Positions 33,007-40,183 of a stretch of DNA of 64,000 nucleotides are shown piece by piece. Position 1 is the first letter of the stretch. Each line of letters begins with the position of its first letter. The stretch lies in the NCBI GenBank assembly GCA_016191785.1, contig JACPVJ010000169.1, forward strand, positions 1 to 64,000, in the 5' to 3' direction. The stretch is from Myxococcales bacterium (GTDB lineage Bacteria; Myxococcota_A; Polyangia; Polyangiales; Polyangiaceae). The translations under genes and the position numbers were made by a program. Below the pieces are notes generated by a model. That model worked only from the letters and a program-made list of their open reading frames with translations. It was not told the DNA's origin and did not search any database.

Positions 33007-33783
33007 CTACCCGCGCTCCGCGACGCACACGATCTGGAAACCGAACAGGCCGGGCCACGCGTTGCAGACTCGGGTCTCGGCCGGCTCGACGAAGCGTCGA
33101 TAGAGCTTGAACGCCGACGACTCGCCCAGCGAGAGGTGATCGCCTGCGGCCACGTCCTTCTCGAAGAGCTTGCGCAGCGCCGGCGCCGCGGACTGCACCA
33201 GCGAGGGCGTGCAGCGCTCTTCCACCACCCGTAGGCCGGTGTACTCGATCACGCCCTCGAGCGAGCGCTGGGTGAAGAACCGCAGGTGGGTGCGATCGTA
33301 GAGCCCCGACCAGGCGTAGTCGAACCGCCCCGCCAGCGTGCGCAGGCGGTTGTACCAGACGGCGTAGTTCGGCACCGAGATCACGAAGCGCGCCTGGGCC
33401 AGGCAGGGCGCGGCGGCCAGGTTGCGCAAGAACGCCACCGGGTCGGGGATGTGCTCGACCACGTCGGCCAAGATCACTCCGTCGAAGGGCTCGGGGCCCG
33501 CCTGCGCCAGCCACGCGTCGCACAGCCCCACGAAGACGTCGTCGCACGCCTGCCGTGCCAGCGTGGCCGCGTGCGCGTTGGGCTCGATGCCCTGGATGAA
33601 CACGCCGTCGTGGCGCGCCTTGAGCTCGCGCGCGTTGGCGCCGGCGCCACACCCGATGTCCAAGATCCGCGGCCGCGAGCGCTGCGCGATCACGTGGCGC
33701 TCGACCAGCCCCACCAGCACACTGTTCGGGCGCTCGACGTACGAGTACGCGGTGGCGTCGAGGTCCAGCGGGATGGGTCGCAT
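33007..33783 (-). CDS. SAM-dependent methyltransferase
   Basis: The 258-residue protein has a clear class I motif I (ILDIGCGAGANA, near residue 40), an acidic residue after strand 2 (GIEPNA), motif II-like DGVILADVVEHIPDP and an aromatic C-terminal segment. This matches Methyltransf_23/UbiG-like enzymes that often act on sugars, lipids or natural products. It lies in front of the sugar/envelope gene set starting at 33843 in divergent orientation, so a saccharide or lipid-linked substrate is plausible but unproven. Confidence 0.85.
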   Translation of the reverse strand: MRPIPLDLDATAYSYVERPNSVLVGLVERHVIAQRSRPRILDIGCGAGANARELKARHDGVFIQGIEPNAHAATLARQACDDVFVGLCDAWLAQAGPEPFDGVILADVVEHIPDPVAFLRNLAAAPCLAQARFVISVPNYAVWYNRLRTLAGRFDYAWSGLYDRTHLRFFTQRSLEGVIEYTGLRVVEERCTPSLVQSAAPALRKLFEKDVAAGDHLSLGESSAFKLYRRFVEPAETRVCNAWPGLFGFQIVCVAERG

Positions 33784-33842
33784 GACCCCCAGGCGTTTAG
33801 CAGAGCAAGAAAGGGCGTGCTACGGTCCGCGACCTTCGGGCC

Positions 33843-34451
33843 ATGACAGAGCTGAAGAAGGGCGTGATCGTCGATCGTGACGCGACGTTGATCGACGTGG
33901 TGCGCGACGAGGATTCGGGGGCGATCAGCGTGGCTTTTCACCCCAGCCAGCTGGCGCTCTTGCCCGGCGTGATCGAGGGGCTTCGGCTGCTCCGGGACGC
34001 CGGGTACACGCTGGCCATCGCGACCAACCAGCCGGCCCCGGCCAAGGGCCAGTTCTCGGCCGCGGCCGTCGAGCGCACCAACCAGGCGCTGGTCGAGCTG
34101 CTCGCTCGCGACGGGGTGCAGATCGCGGCGCTCGAGGTGTGCATGCACCACCCCGACGGCGGGCCCGGTGGCGATCCGGCCCTGGTCACACGCTGCGAGT
34201 GCCGCAAGCCCGCGCCCGGGTTGCTCGTCCGAGCAATGAGTCACGCCGGGCTCGACCCGGCCCAGACCTGGATGGTCGGCGACTCACCCGGCGACGTCGA
34301 AGCGGCGCGCCGCGCGGGCATCCGCGCGGGGCTGGTGTTTCCACTCAGTCGCTGCGAGCTGTGTCCGCTCAAGGGCGGGCCGCCGGTGGGCCCCGACCTC
34401 GTGGCCGCGCGCCTCGACGAGCTGGCCCGCGCCATCATCGCCGCGGGCTAG
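33843..34451 (+). CDS. HAD-IIIA phosphatase, GmhB-like
   Basis: The 202-residue protein matches D-glycero-D-manno-heptose-1,7-bisphosphate 7-phosphatase (GmhB): nucleophile D11 and acid D13 (VDRDATL), motif II at TNQPA, the Zn loop C100-x-H102-H103 ... C118-x-C120-RKP, and motif IV GDSPGD (146-151). The usual DRDGT is DRDAT here, with the small Gly replaced by Ala. The family acts in ADP-heptose synthesis for LPS core. The following transaldolase and GT2 genes fit a sugar-metabolism context, but no GmhA or GmhC gene lies in the window, so symbol gmhB is not assigned with certainty. Confidence 0.78.
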   Translation: MTELKKGVIVDRDATLIDVVRDEDSGAISVAFHPSQLALLPGVIEGLRLLRDAGYTLAIATNQPAPAKGQFSAAAVERTNQALVELLARDGVQIAALEVCMHHPDGGPGGDPALVTRCECRKPAPGLLVRAMSHAGLDPAQTWMVGDSPGDVEAARRAGIRAGLVFPLSRCELCPLKGGPPVGPDLVAARLDELARAIIAAG

Positions 34452-34458
34452 CGCAACC

Positions 34459-34572
34459 CGCATCGGCGTGGTCGGTGTCGCTGTGGGCTCCGCTCCGGTG
34501 CGCGTCGGCGTGGTCGGTGTCGCCGTCAGCTCCGCTCCGGCCCGCATCGGCGTGGTCGGTGTCGCTGTGAGC
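34459..34572. repeat. 42-bp minisatellite, reverse orientation
   Basis: Two full 42-bp units (34459-34500, 34501-34542) and a 30-bp partial unit are the reverse complement of the array at 1-190 with a few substitutions. They occupy the gap between the phosphatase and the transaldolase genes. Read on the minus strand one frame encodes the same 14-residue repeat, with no gene evidence around it. Confidence 0.88.
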
Positions 34573-34692
34573 GACAATGGCCACAGGGCAACGCGCGCCC
34601 TTTGCGCGGTTCCGCGGCCAAACCGAATTGCCCTCGCGGAGGCCGGCGGGATCCCGTATATGTCCCCCGCCGCCCGCCGCGGCAGGAGCTCA

Positions 34693-35349
34693 ATGGCGCT
34701 TTTCCTGGACAGCTCGGATCCGAAAGAGACCCGCGAAATCTTCTCGTGGGGCGTCGTCTCCGGGGTCACCACCAACCCGCTCATCATCAGCCGCGAGGCA
34801 CCCGACGCCGACCTGAAAGAGCGCATCCTCGAGGTCGTGGCCGTCTCGACCGGGCACGTCTCGGTCGAGCTCACCACCGAGACCGAGCGCGAGATGCTCG
34901 ACGAAGCGCTCGGCTACTGGGACTGGGACCGCTCGCGCATCTGCGTGAAGGTGCCGTTCACCGAGACCGGGCTCAAGGTCCTGAAGCAGCTGGCCGAGAA
35001 GAGCGTCCCCACCAACGTCACCTGCATGATGAGCTTCAACCAGGCCTACCTGGCGGCTCTGGCCGGCGCGACCTACGTCAGCATCTTCAGCGGGCGCGTG
35101 AAGGACATGGGCTACGACGTGCGGCCGATCGTGCGCGAGACCCGGGCCATCCTCGACCGCGAGGGCCTGCCGAGCAAGATCATCGTCGGCAGCGTGCGCC
35201 ACATGATGGACGTGAACGAGGCGCTGATCGACGGGGCGCACATCGTGACGGTGCCCCCACCCATCTTGCGCAAGATGCTGTGGAACCCGCGCACCGACAC
35301 CACCATCGCCGAGTTCAACGACGCCTGGAAGAACCGCAAGAAGAAGTGA
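34693..35349 (+). CDS. Transaldolase / fructose-6-phosphate aldolase family protein
   Basis: The 218-residue length fits the short TalC/FSA subfamily rather than the 320-residue TalA/B type. Conserved motifs are visible: SGVTTNP, the Schiff-base lysine K86 in CVKVPFT, NVTCMMSFNQA, ISIFSGRVKD-like (VSIFSGRVKDMGYD) and GSVRH. It would interconvert sugar phosphates in the pentose phosphate pathway or cleave fructose 6-phosphate. The start is fixed by AGGAG 4 bp upstream. About 240 bp of minisatellite and plain sequence separate it from the phosphatase. A GT2 gene follows after 10 bp in the same direction. Confidence 0.9.
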   Translation: MALFLDSSDPKETREIFSWGVVSGVTTNPLIISREAPDADLKERILEVVAVSTGHVSVELTTETEREMLDEALGYWDWDRSRICVKVPFTETGLKVLKQLAEKSVPTNVTCMMSFNQAYLAALAGATYVSIFSGRVKDMGYDVRPIVRETRAILDREGLPSKIIVGSVRHMMDVNEALIDGAHIVTVPPPILRKMLWNPRTDTTIAEFNDAWKNRKKK

Positions 35350-35359
35350 CCTTGGCCCG

Positions 35360-36103
35360 ATGAGCGACCAAGACCAGCTCTTGGGTGAAGGCGCCCTGAT
35401 CGTCACGCCGACCTACAACGAGCGGGACAACTTGCCGCTGTTCGTGCAGGCCACCCTCGCGGTCGCACCGAAGGCCCACATCCTGGTGGTCGACGACGCC
35501 TCGCCCGACGGCACCGGCGCCGTGGCCGACGAGCTGGCGCAGGGCGACCCGCGCATCCGGGTCATGCACCGCCCGGGCAAGCAGGGCCTGGGCACCGCCT
35601 ACGTGCAGGCCTTCGAGCGCGGGCTGGCCGACGGGTATCGCTGGTTCTTCGAGATGGACACCGATCTCTCCCACGATCCGAGCTACCTGCCGGCGTTCTT
35701 CGCGGCGCTGGCCGAAGGCAACGACGTGGTGATCGGCTCGCGCAACATCCCCGGCGGGGACGTCGAGGGCTGGGGGCTCGGCCGGCACGTGCTCTCGAAG
35801 GGCGGCTCGCTCTACTCGCGGCTGATCCTGGGGGTCGGCGTGAAGGACCTGACCACCGGCTACAAGGCTTTCAACACCCACGCGCTCAGAACGATCGACC
35901 TGGCCAGCATCCGCTCGAACGGATACTCGTTCCAGATCGAGACCACGTACCGGGCGCTCCTCCGGGGCTTGCGCGTGAAAGAGGTGCCCATCGTGTTCGT
36001 GGATAGGCGGGTGGGGCAGAGCAAGATGAACCGGCGCATCTTCGCCGAGGCCATCGTGATGGTGTGGAAGCTCCGCCTCGCGGCGCTGCGCGGCGAGATC
36101 TGA
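35360..36103 (+). CDS. Polyprenol-phosphate mannosyltransferase-like GT2
   Basis: The 247-residue protein is a GT2 enzyme of the Dpm1 type: TPTYNERDN at the start, VVDDASPDGT, the nucleotide/metal motif MDTDLSHDP, GSR, and the RVGQSKM segment that closes polyprenol-phosphate mannose synthases. It lacks a C-terminal TM tail, as in the soluble Dpm1/Ppm class. It should transfer a hexose from a nucleotide sugar to a polyprenyl phosphate at the cytoplasmic face of the inner membrane. The membrane glycosyltransferase that starts 19 bp later may use such a lipid-linked donor. The mannose specificity is by family, not shown here. Confidence 0.88.
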   Translation: MSDQDQLLGEGALIVTPTYNERDNLPLFVQATLAVAPKAHILVVDDASPDGTGAVADELAQGDPRIRVMHRPGKQGLGTAYVQAFERGLADGYRWFFEMDTDLSHDPSYLPAFFAALAEGNDVVIGSRNIPGGDVEGWGLGRHVLSKGGSLYSRLILGVGVKDLTTGYKAFNTHALRTIDLASIRSNGYSFQIETTYRALLRGLRVKEVPIVFVDRRVGQSKMNRRIFAEAIVMVWKLRLAALRGEI

Positions 36104-36122
36104 TAGCGTCCGGCGCGCGACC

Positions 36123-38501
36123 ATGATCGTGTCGGCGCAGCGCACACTGGCGGGGCTCTTCGTCTGGCTCCTGCCGCTGGTCGTCGTCGCCGAGTACGTC
36201 GGCACCACCTTCGGCCACACCGTGGGCGCCAGCTTCGGACTCCTGGCGCTGCTCGCCGGCGCGCTCTGGGTCCCCACGCCCGAGGCGGCAGCCACCGAGC
36301 CGCCGCGCTGGCTGGTTTGGGTCGGGCGCGCCATCGGGCTCGCCGCCGTCGCCGCTGGTCTGTGGCTCGCAGCGCGCTACCTCGGGCCGTTGCTCTGGCC
36401 CAAGCGCTACCCGATGTTGCCGTCGGCCACGCTGCGCGAGCGCGAGGTCTTCTTGTACGCGCCGGTGCTCGCGGCCTACCCGGTCGCGTTCGGGTGGCGC
36501 TTGCTGATCGGGCGCAGCTCGGGGCGCGACGTCGAGCGCCTGGGCCTCTTGATCGCGCTCGTGCTCCTGGCGCACCAGGTCGGCAAGCTGCGCGTGCAGG
36601 GCCTGCCGGTCTTGCCCTACGGTCGGCCCGACCTCGACACCATCACGCTCTCGGCGGCGGTGGTGCTCGCCGTCTTGCTCTTCGTGCCCCGCGTGCCGCC
36701 GCTGATCCGAATGCTGGCCTTGCTCGGTGCGGGCCTGGGCCTGCGCTACGTCGGGCTCGACACCTGGAAGATCGATCCGGCCACCCGCGACATGCTGCCG
36801 CTGGTGAAGAGCGCGCAAGACGCGTTCCTCGCCGGGGACGACCCCTACGGGCTGCACCAGATGCAGGGCGGGAGCGTGGTGCCGCTGACCTACCTGCCGG
36901 GCATGTGGCTGGTCTGGGGGCTGCCGCGCTTGCTCGGCGCCACCGACTTCCGGCTGATGGGGCTCGCGGCCGACGCCGCGGTGGTGCTCGGCCTGTTCTG
37001 GGCGGCCAGCGCCGTACGCCAGCCGGTGCGAGAGCGTGCGCGGGGTGCGGCGGTGGCGTTCGGGGCCGTTTGGCTGTTTTCGCCGAGCCTGGCCTGGAAC
37101 GGCATCTACGCCGAGCCCCACGCCTGGTGGCTGGTGCTGGCGCTCTTGCTCGCGGCCACGGCGCAGAAGCGCTGGTGGCTGTGCGCGGTCTTCCTCGGGC
37201 TGGCGCTGGCCACTCGGCACTTCGCCGCGGTGGTCGCGCCCTTCGTTCTCGTGGCCATGCTGCGCGATCTCGGCTGGCGGCGGGCCCTCGGCAGGGTCGC
37301 CCTGTGCGGCGTGGTGACCGCGGCGCTGCTCGTGCCGTTCGTGATCCGCAACCCGGACACGTTCTGGTTCGGCACGCTGCGTTGGCTGGTCGAGTACGGG
37401 CCGGTGCACGAGAGCTGGTTCTGGCAGAAGTTCGGCTTCTCGGGTCCGCTGTACGAGGCCGACAAGACCGAATGGATGCCGCGCGCGCAGGTCGCGCTGC
37501 CCGCGCTCTTCTTGCTGGTCGCGCTCTTGGTGCGCGGGCGTCGGCGCGCCATCGCGCCGCTCGGCACCGCGTATGTGCTGTTCGTGATGTTCAACGGCAT
37601 CATCTGGGACAGCTTCTACCTGGGCTGCGCGCTCTTCGCGGCGTTCGCCGTGGCCGGCGGTCACGACCTGGCGCGGGCCCCAGCCCCCCGGTCGCCGTCG
37701 CGTCGGGGCTTGCGCGTCGCGGCGGTGGCGTTCGCGCTCGCCGGCGCCTGTGGCGGCTACCTCGGGTGGACGTTGTTCGTGGCCCGCAGTCGGGCAGGCG
37801 CCGACGCCCTCGCGAGTCATCTGTCGAGCACGTTGCGACCGGGTGACGCGCTGATCGATCGCAGCGACTGGAACCTGGCCTTCGTGCAGGGAAGGCCGCT
37901 GTTTGGCAGCCGGCCGCCGCCGGTGCCCGCGGCGCGCGAGGTGCTCGACCCGGCGCTCGGTCCGAACGGCGCGTTCGACCACGATCGGGCGTGGTTCGTG
38001 CTGCGTCACGGTCGCGAGAACGATCTGAGCCGCGCGCTGCGATCGCTGCCCCACAAGATCGAAGACCGTCGCATCGGGCACTATCGCCTGATCGGCGTCG
38101 AGCAGCCGCGCATCGCGTCGAAGCTGAGCGAAACCCCGGGGGGGCCCGCAACTCGGCCGTGCAGGCTGGGCGGCGCGGTGCGCAACATGACGTCCGTCAG
38201 CCCCGCGCGTGGGCGCCCAGCCGCGCAGCGCTGGCGCGCGCGCCTGGGTCCGCAGCTGATCGTGGTCGCCGGCATCGAAGACGGCAGCGTCGCCTACGGT
38301 CGCAGGCCTGCGGTCGTTCGACTCGCGGTCGACGGCAAGCCCCTCGGACGGCTGCGCTTGCCGAATCTCCCCGGGACTCGGCTCGCAGTGTTCGACACGG
38401 CCGCCTTCTCGGGAACGGAGCACGACGTCGAGATCCTTGTGAGCACGGGCGATGCGACACCGCGTGTCGCATGCGTCGATGGCTGGATCCCCGAGCGCTG
38501 A
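36123..38501 (+). CDS. Multi-TM glycosyltransferase-like membrane protein
   Basis: The 792-residue protein carries about 10-12 hydrophobic helices across residues 10-570, then a soluble domain (about 580-790). Its PMT/GT-C-like layout, with a loop containing DPYGLHQMQ after the first helices and a conserved-looking EPHAWWLVLALL segment, suggests it uses polyprenyl-phosphate-sugar donors. It follows the GT2 gene that could make that donor. The C-terminal domain could bind an acceptor. The substrate is unknown. A TGATAG box overlaps the GT2 stop, 16 bp before the start. Confidence 0.78.
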   Translation: MIVSAQRTLAGLFVWLLPLVVVAEYVGTTFGHTVGASFGLLALLAGALWVPTPEAAATEPPRWLVWVGRAIGLAAVAAGLWLAARYLGPLLWPKRYPMLPSATLREREVFLYAPVLAAYPVAFGWRLLIGRSSGRDVERLGLLIALVLLAHQVGKLRVQGLPVLPYGRPDLDTITLSAAVVLAVLLFVPRVPPLIRMLALLGAGLGLRYVGLDTWKIDPATRDMLPLVKSAQDAFLAGDDPYGLHQMQGGSVVPLTYLPGMWLVWGLPRLLGATDFRLMGLAADAAVVLGLFWAASAVRQPVRERARGAAVAFGAVWLFSPSLAWNGIYAEPHAWWLVLALLLAATAQKRWWLCAVFLGLALATRHFAAVVAPFVLVAMLRDLGWRRALGRVALCGVVTAALLVPFVIRNPDTFWFGTLRWLVEYGPVHESWFWQKFGFSGPLYEADKTEWMPRAQVALPALFLLVALLVRGRRRAIAPLGTAYVLFVMFNGIIWDSFYLGCALFAAFAVAGGHDLARAPAPRSPSRRGLRVAAVAFALAGACGGYLGWTLFVARSRAGADALASHLSSTLRPGDALIDRSDWNLAFVQGRPLFGSRPPPVPAAREVLDPALGPNGAFDHDRAWFVLRHGRENDLSRALRSLPHKIEDRRIGHYRLIGVEQPRIASKLSETPGGPATRPCRLGGAVRNMTSVSPARGRPAAQRWRARLGPQLIVVAGIEDGSVAYGRRPAVVRLAVDGKPLGRLRLPNLPGTRLAVFDTAAFSGTEHDVEILVSTGDATPRVACVDGWIPER

Positions 38502-38546
38502 GCCGGTCACCCAAACGGGTGACGCTACCGCCCGCCATCGAACAAA

Positions 38547-38578
38547 TGACCATGGAAGGGGCCCGGCCCCCCCTGCTA
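38547..38578 (+). promoter_or_regulatory. TGACCATGG-N20-CTA element (copy 1)
   Basis: TGACCATGG (38547-38555), 20 bp, then CTA (38576-38578), 16 bp before the start at 38595. The same pair of blocks, with the same spacing or one base less, lies before the genes at 39152, 39592, 40184 and 47457. The 20-bp spacer and short distance to the start fit a promoter with an unusual sigma factor. Confidence 0.55.
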
Positions 38579-38594
38579 TCCGACGGGGGGGACA

Positions 38595-39110
38595 ATGGTG
38601 CGCGACCCAGGGCCGCCAGAGCCGAAGAGCGAGTGGATCGGCGACCTCGCGGTTGCCGTGGACCACCAAGGGTCCCGCGCTCGGCGCGGCCGCGAGCGGT
38701 CGTCCGAAGACGCTTGGAATGACCTGATCTCCGGTCGGCTGCGGGTCGTGAGCCGCTTCGACCGCGACGGCCGACGGTTCATCGTGGCCCGTCGCACCGA
38801 AACCCCCACCCAGGCCGGCGTGGCGCCGCTCACGCCGCGGGAGCTGGCGGCGGTCGAGCACCGCGTGCTCGGCGCCCCGCTCAAGGTCATCGCGCCGGCC
38901 CTGGGCGTGAGCATCTCGACCGTCGCGAAATCACTGCAGCGCGCGCTGTTCAAGCTCGGCATCGAGAACCAGGCCGAGCTGGTCGCGGTGCTGGGGCGCG
39001 GGGCCGGCACAGCTTGCGCGTCCAGTCCCACGAACGAGCCCTCCGAGCCACCGCGGTCGAAGACCACGCGACGCGCTCGGACGAGCCCACCCCGTCCCAT
39101 GAAGAAATGA
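38595..39110 (+). CDS. Small LuxR-type HTH protein (type A)
   Basis: The 171-residue protein has an N-terminal part rich in charged residues (AWNDLISGRLRVVSRFDRDGRR is a clear block), a LuxR-type HTH (about 78-125: LTPRELAAVEHRVLGAPLKVI..SISTVAKSLQRALFKLG) and a basic, Ser/Thr/Pro-rich tail ending RPMKK. There is no receiver or autoinducer-binding domain. The gene shares its AW-x-D-LI-x-GR block and HTH with 39592 and with the C-terminal half of 47457. Its TGA stop is the TGA of the next upstream element (39108), so the unit is tightly packed. Probably a DNA-binding regulator. Confidence 0.78.
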   Translation: MVRDPGPPEPKSEWIGDLAVAVDHQGSRARRGRERSSEDAWNDLISGRLRVVSRFDRDGRRFIVARRTETPTQAGVAPLTPRELAAVEHRVLGAPLKVIAPALGVSISTVAKSLQRALFKLGIENQAELVAVLGRGAGTACASSPTNEPSEPPRSKTTRRARTSPPRPMKK

Positions 39111-39139
39111 CTATTGTCTGCCCCCCGTCCAGGGCCCTA
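39108..39139 (+). promoter_or_regulatory. TGACTATTG-N20-CTA element (copy 2)
   Basis: TGACTATTG (39108-39116), 20 bp and CTA (39137-39139) precede the start at 39152 by 12 bp. The first three bases are the stop codon of the previous gene. Confidence 0.5.
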
Positions 39140-39151
39140 GCCTGACGGATC

Positions 39152-39505
39152 ATGCGGGGAAGTATTTCGGGGGTTGGGGTGGCGCTCGCGTCGGAGTCGC
39201 AAGCAGCGCCGGTGTCTGGAGCGTCGAGCTTGCCGCCGCCGCCCGGGCTTCGCGCTTCGAGCTTCGCGGTGGGCGAGGCAGAGTTCCTGGTGCTCTCGTT
39301 TCCCGCCGCGCCGCAGTCGCTGCCGGCGGGCCTCACGGCCTCCGAGCGCGGGGTCGCCACGGGCCTGCTGGCAGGTCTCAGCAACCGCGAGATCGCGCTC
39401 TCGCGCGGGGTCGCGGTGCGCACGGTGGCCAACCAGGTCGCGTCGGTGCTGCGCAAGGCCGGCGTGCGATCGCGCTTCGAGCTCGCGCGCAAGCACGCGG
39501 TCTGA
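39152..39505 (+). CDS. Small LuxR-type HTH protein (type B)
   Basis: The 117-residue protein is an N-terminal 45-residue segment followed by a LuxR-type HTH (LTASERGVATGLLAGLSNREIALSR..VAVRTVANQVASVLRKAGV). The preceding strand FLVLSFP and the whole HTH match the 110-residue product at 48443 closely. Both lack a sensor domain, and both sit beside a type-A partner, as if A and B act as a pair. It may bind DNA as homodimer or as heterodimer with type A. Confidence 0.78.
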   Translation: MRGSISGVGVALASESQAAPVSGASSLPPPPGLRASSFAVGEAEFLVLSFPAAPQSLPAGLTASERGVATGLLAGLSNREIALSRGVAVRTVANQVASVLRKAGVRSRFELARKHAV

Positions 39506-39546
39506 GCGCCGTCGCCGATCGCGGCGGCGCGAGCGACCCGAAAGAA

Positions 39547-39578
39547 TGACCATGGAACGCCGCTCGGCTCGGCTGCTA
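39547..39578 (+). promoter_or_regulatory. TGACCATGG-N20-CTA element (copy 3)
   Basis: TGACCATGG (39547-39555), 20 bp and CTA (39576-39578) precede the start at 39592 by 13 bp. Confidence 0.55.
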
Positions 39579-39591
39579 CGAGCTGTGCGAC

Positions 39592-40023
39592 ATGGTGCGG
39601 GCTGCGCCGCCCGGCGATGAGCACGGGCGCGAGTGGGTCAGCGAGGTCGCGGTCGCCCTCGATCGCGCGAGCGCGCGCGCCCCGGCCGAAAGCGGTAACA
39701 CGGCGCACCAAGCCTGGAGCGATCTGGTCGAGGGGCGAGTGTGCGTCGTGGCGCGCTTCGAGCGCGACGGCCGAGCGTTCGTGGTGGCTCGACGCACAAT
39801 CGGCACGCACCAAAGGCGTCTGACGGCTCGAGAGATCTCGGTGGTTCAGCGTCGTGCGGGCGGGGCGCCACTGAAAGACATCGCAGCCGACTTGAACCTG
39901 AGCGTGTCCACCGTGGGCAAGGCGTTGAAGCGCGCGCTCGGGAAGCTGGGCCTCGCGAGCCAAGCCGAGCTGATCGCGGTGCTCAACGGCGGTAGCGGCG
40001 GCAGACCCGCGCCGAACAAATGA
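39592..40023 (+). CDS. Small LuxR-type HTH protein (type A)
   Basis: The 143-residue protein is a close paralogue of 38595: AWSDLVEGRVCVVARFERDGRAFVVARRT precedes the HTH (LTAREISVVQRRAGGAPLKDIAADLNLSVSTVGKALKRALGKLGL). It lacks the basic tail of 38595. No sensor is seen. Its TGA stop at 40021 is again the first base triplet of a TGACTACGG-N20-CTA copy. Confidence 0.78.
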   Translation: MVRAAPPGDEHGREWVSEVAVALDRASARAPAESGNTAHQAWSDLVEGRVCVVARFERDGRAFVVARRTIGTHQRRLTAREISVVQRRAGGAPLKDIAADLNLSVSTVGKALKRALGKLGLASQAELIAVLNGGSGGRPAPNK

Positions 40024-40052
40024 CTACGGTCCGCGCGGGCGGATTTTGACTA
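40021..40052 (+). promoter_or_regulatory. TGACTACGG-N20-CTA element with no gene directly downstream (copy 4)
   Basis: TGACTACGG (40021-40029), 20 bp, CTA (40050-40052). No ATG or GTG start lies between it and the next copy at 40136. A short transcript, an upstream second promoter for 40184, or a decayed unit are possible. Confidence 0.4.
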
Positions 40053-40135
40053 CGCCCGAATCTCGGAGCTCACCGAAGCGAGCCCGCGCTCGCCGCCGCG
40101 CGTCGCGGAAAATCCGCCGCAGTCGCACCCAGAAG

Positions 40136-40167
40136 TGACCATGGCCCGTCGGAGCGCGCGCAGGTAG
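40136..40167 (+). promoter_or_regulatory. TGACCATGG-N20-TAG element (copy 5)
   Basis: TGACCATGG (40136-40144) then, after 20 bp, TAG in the context GGTAGC (40163-40168; one base shorter spacing to the TA than in copies 1-3). It precedes the TPR/PEGA gene start at 40184 by 16 bp. It thus carries the LuxR-unit motif over to the envelope module. Confidence 0.5.
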
Positions 40168-40183
40168 CTCTGTCGATGGATTC

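Noticed and set aside
26440..36110. TGATA(C/G) boxes at 24798, 26447 and 36101 and GGATAG at 31771 as one promoter class
   Set aside because: The boxes are close to starts but have variable distance (9-40 bp) and no common -35 partner, and one overlaps a stop codon. Too weak to call.
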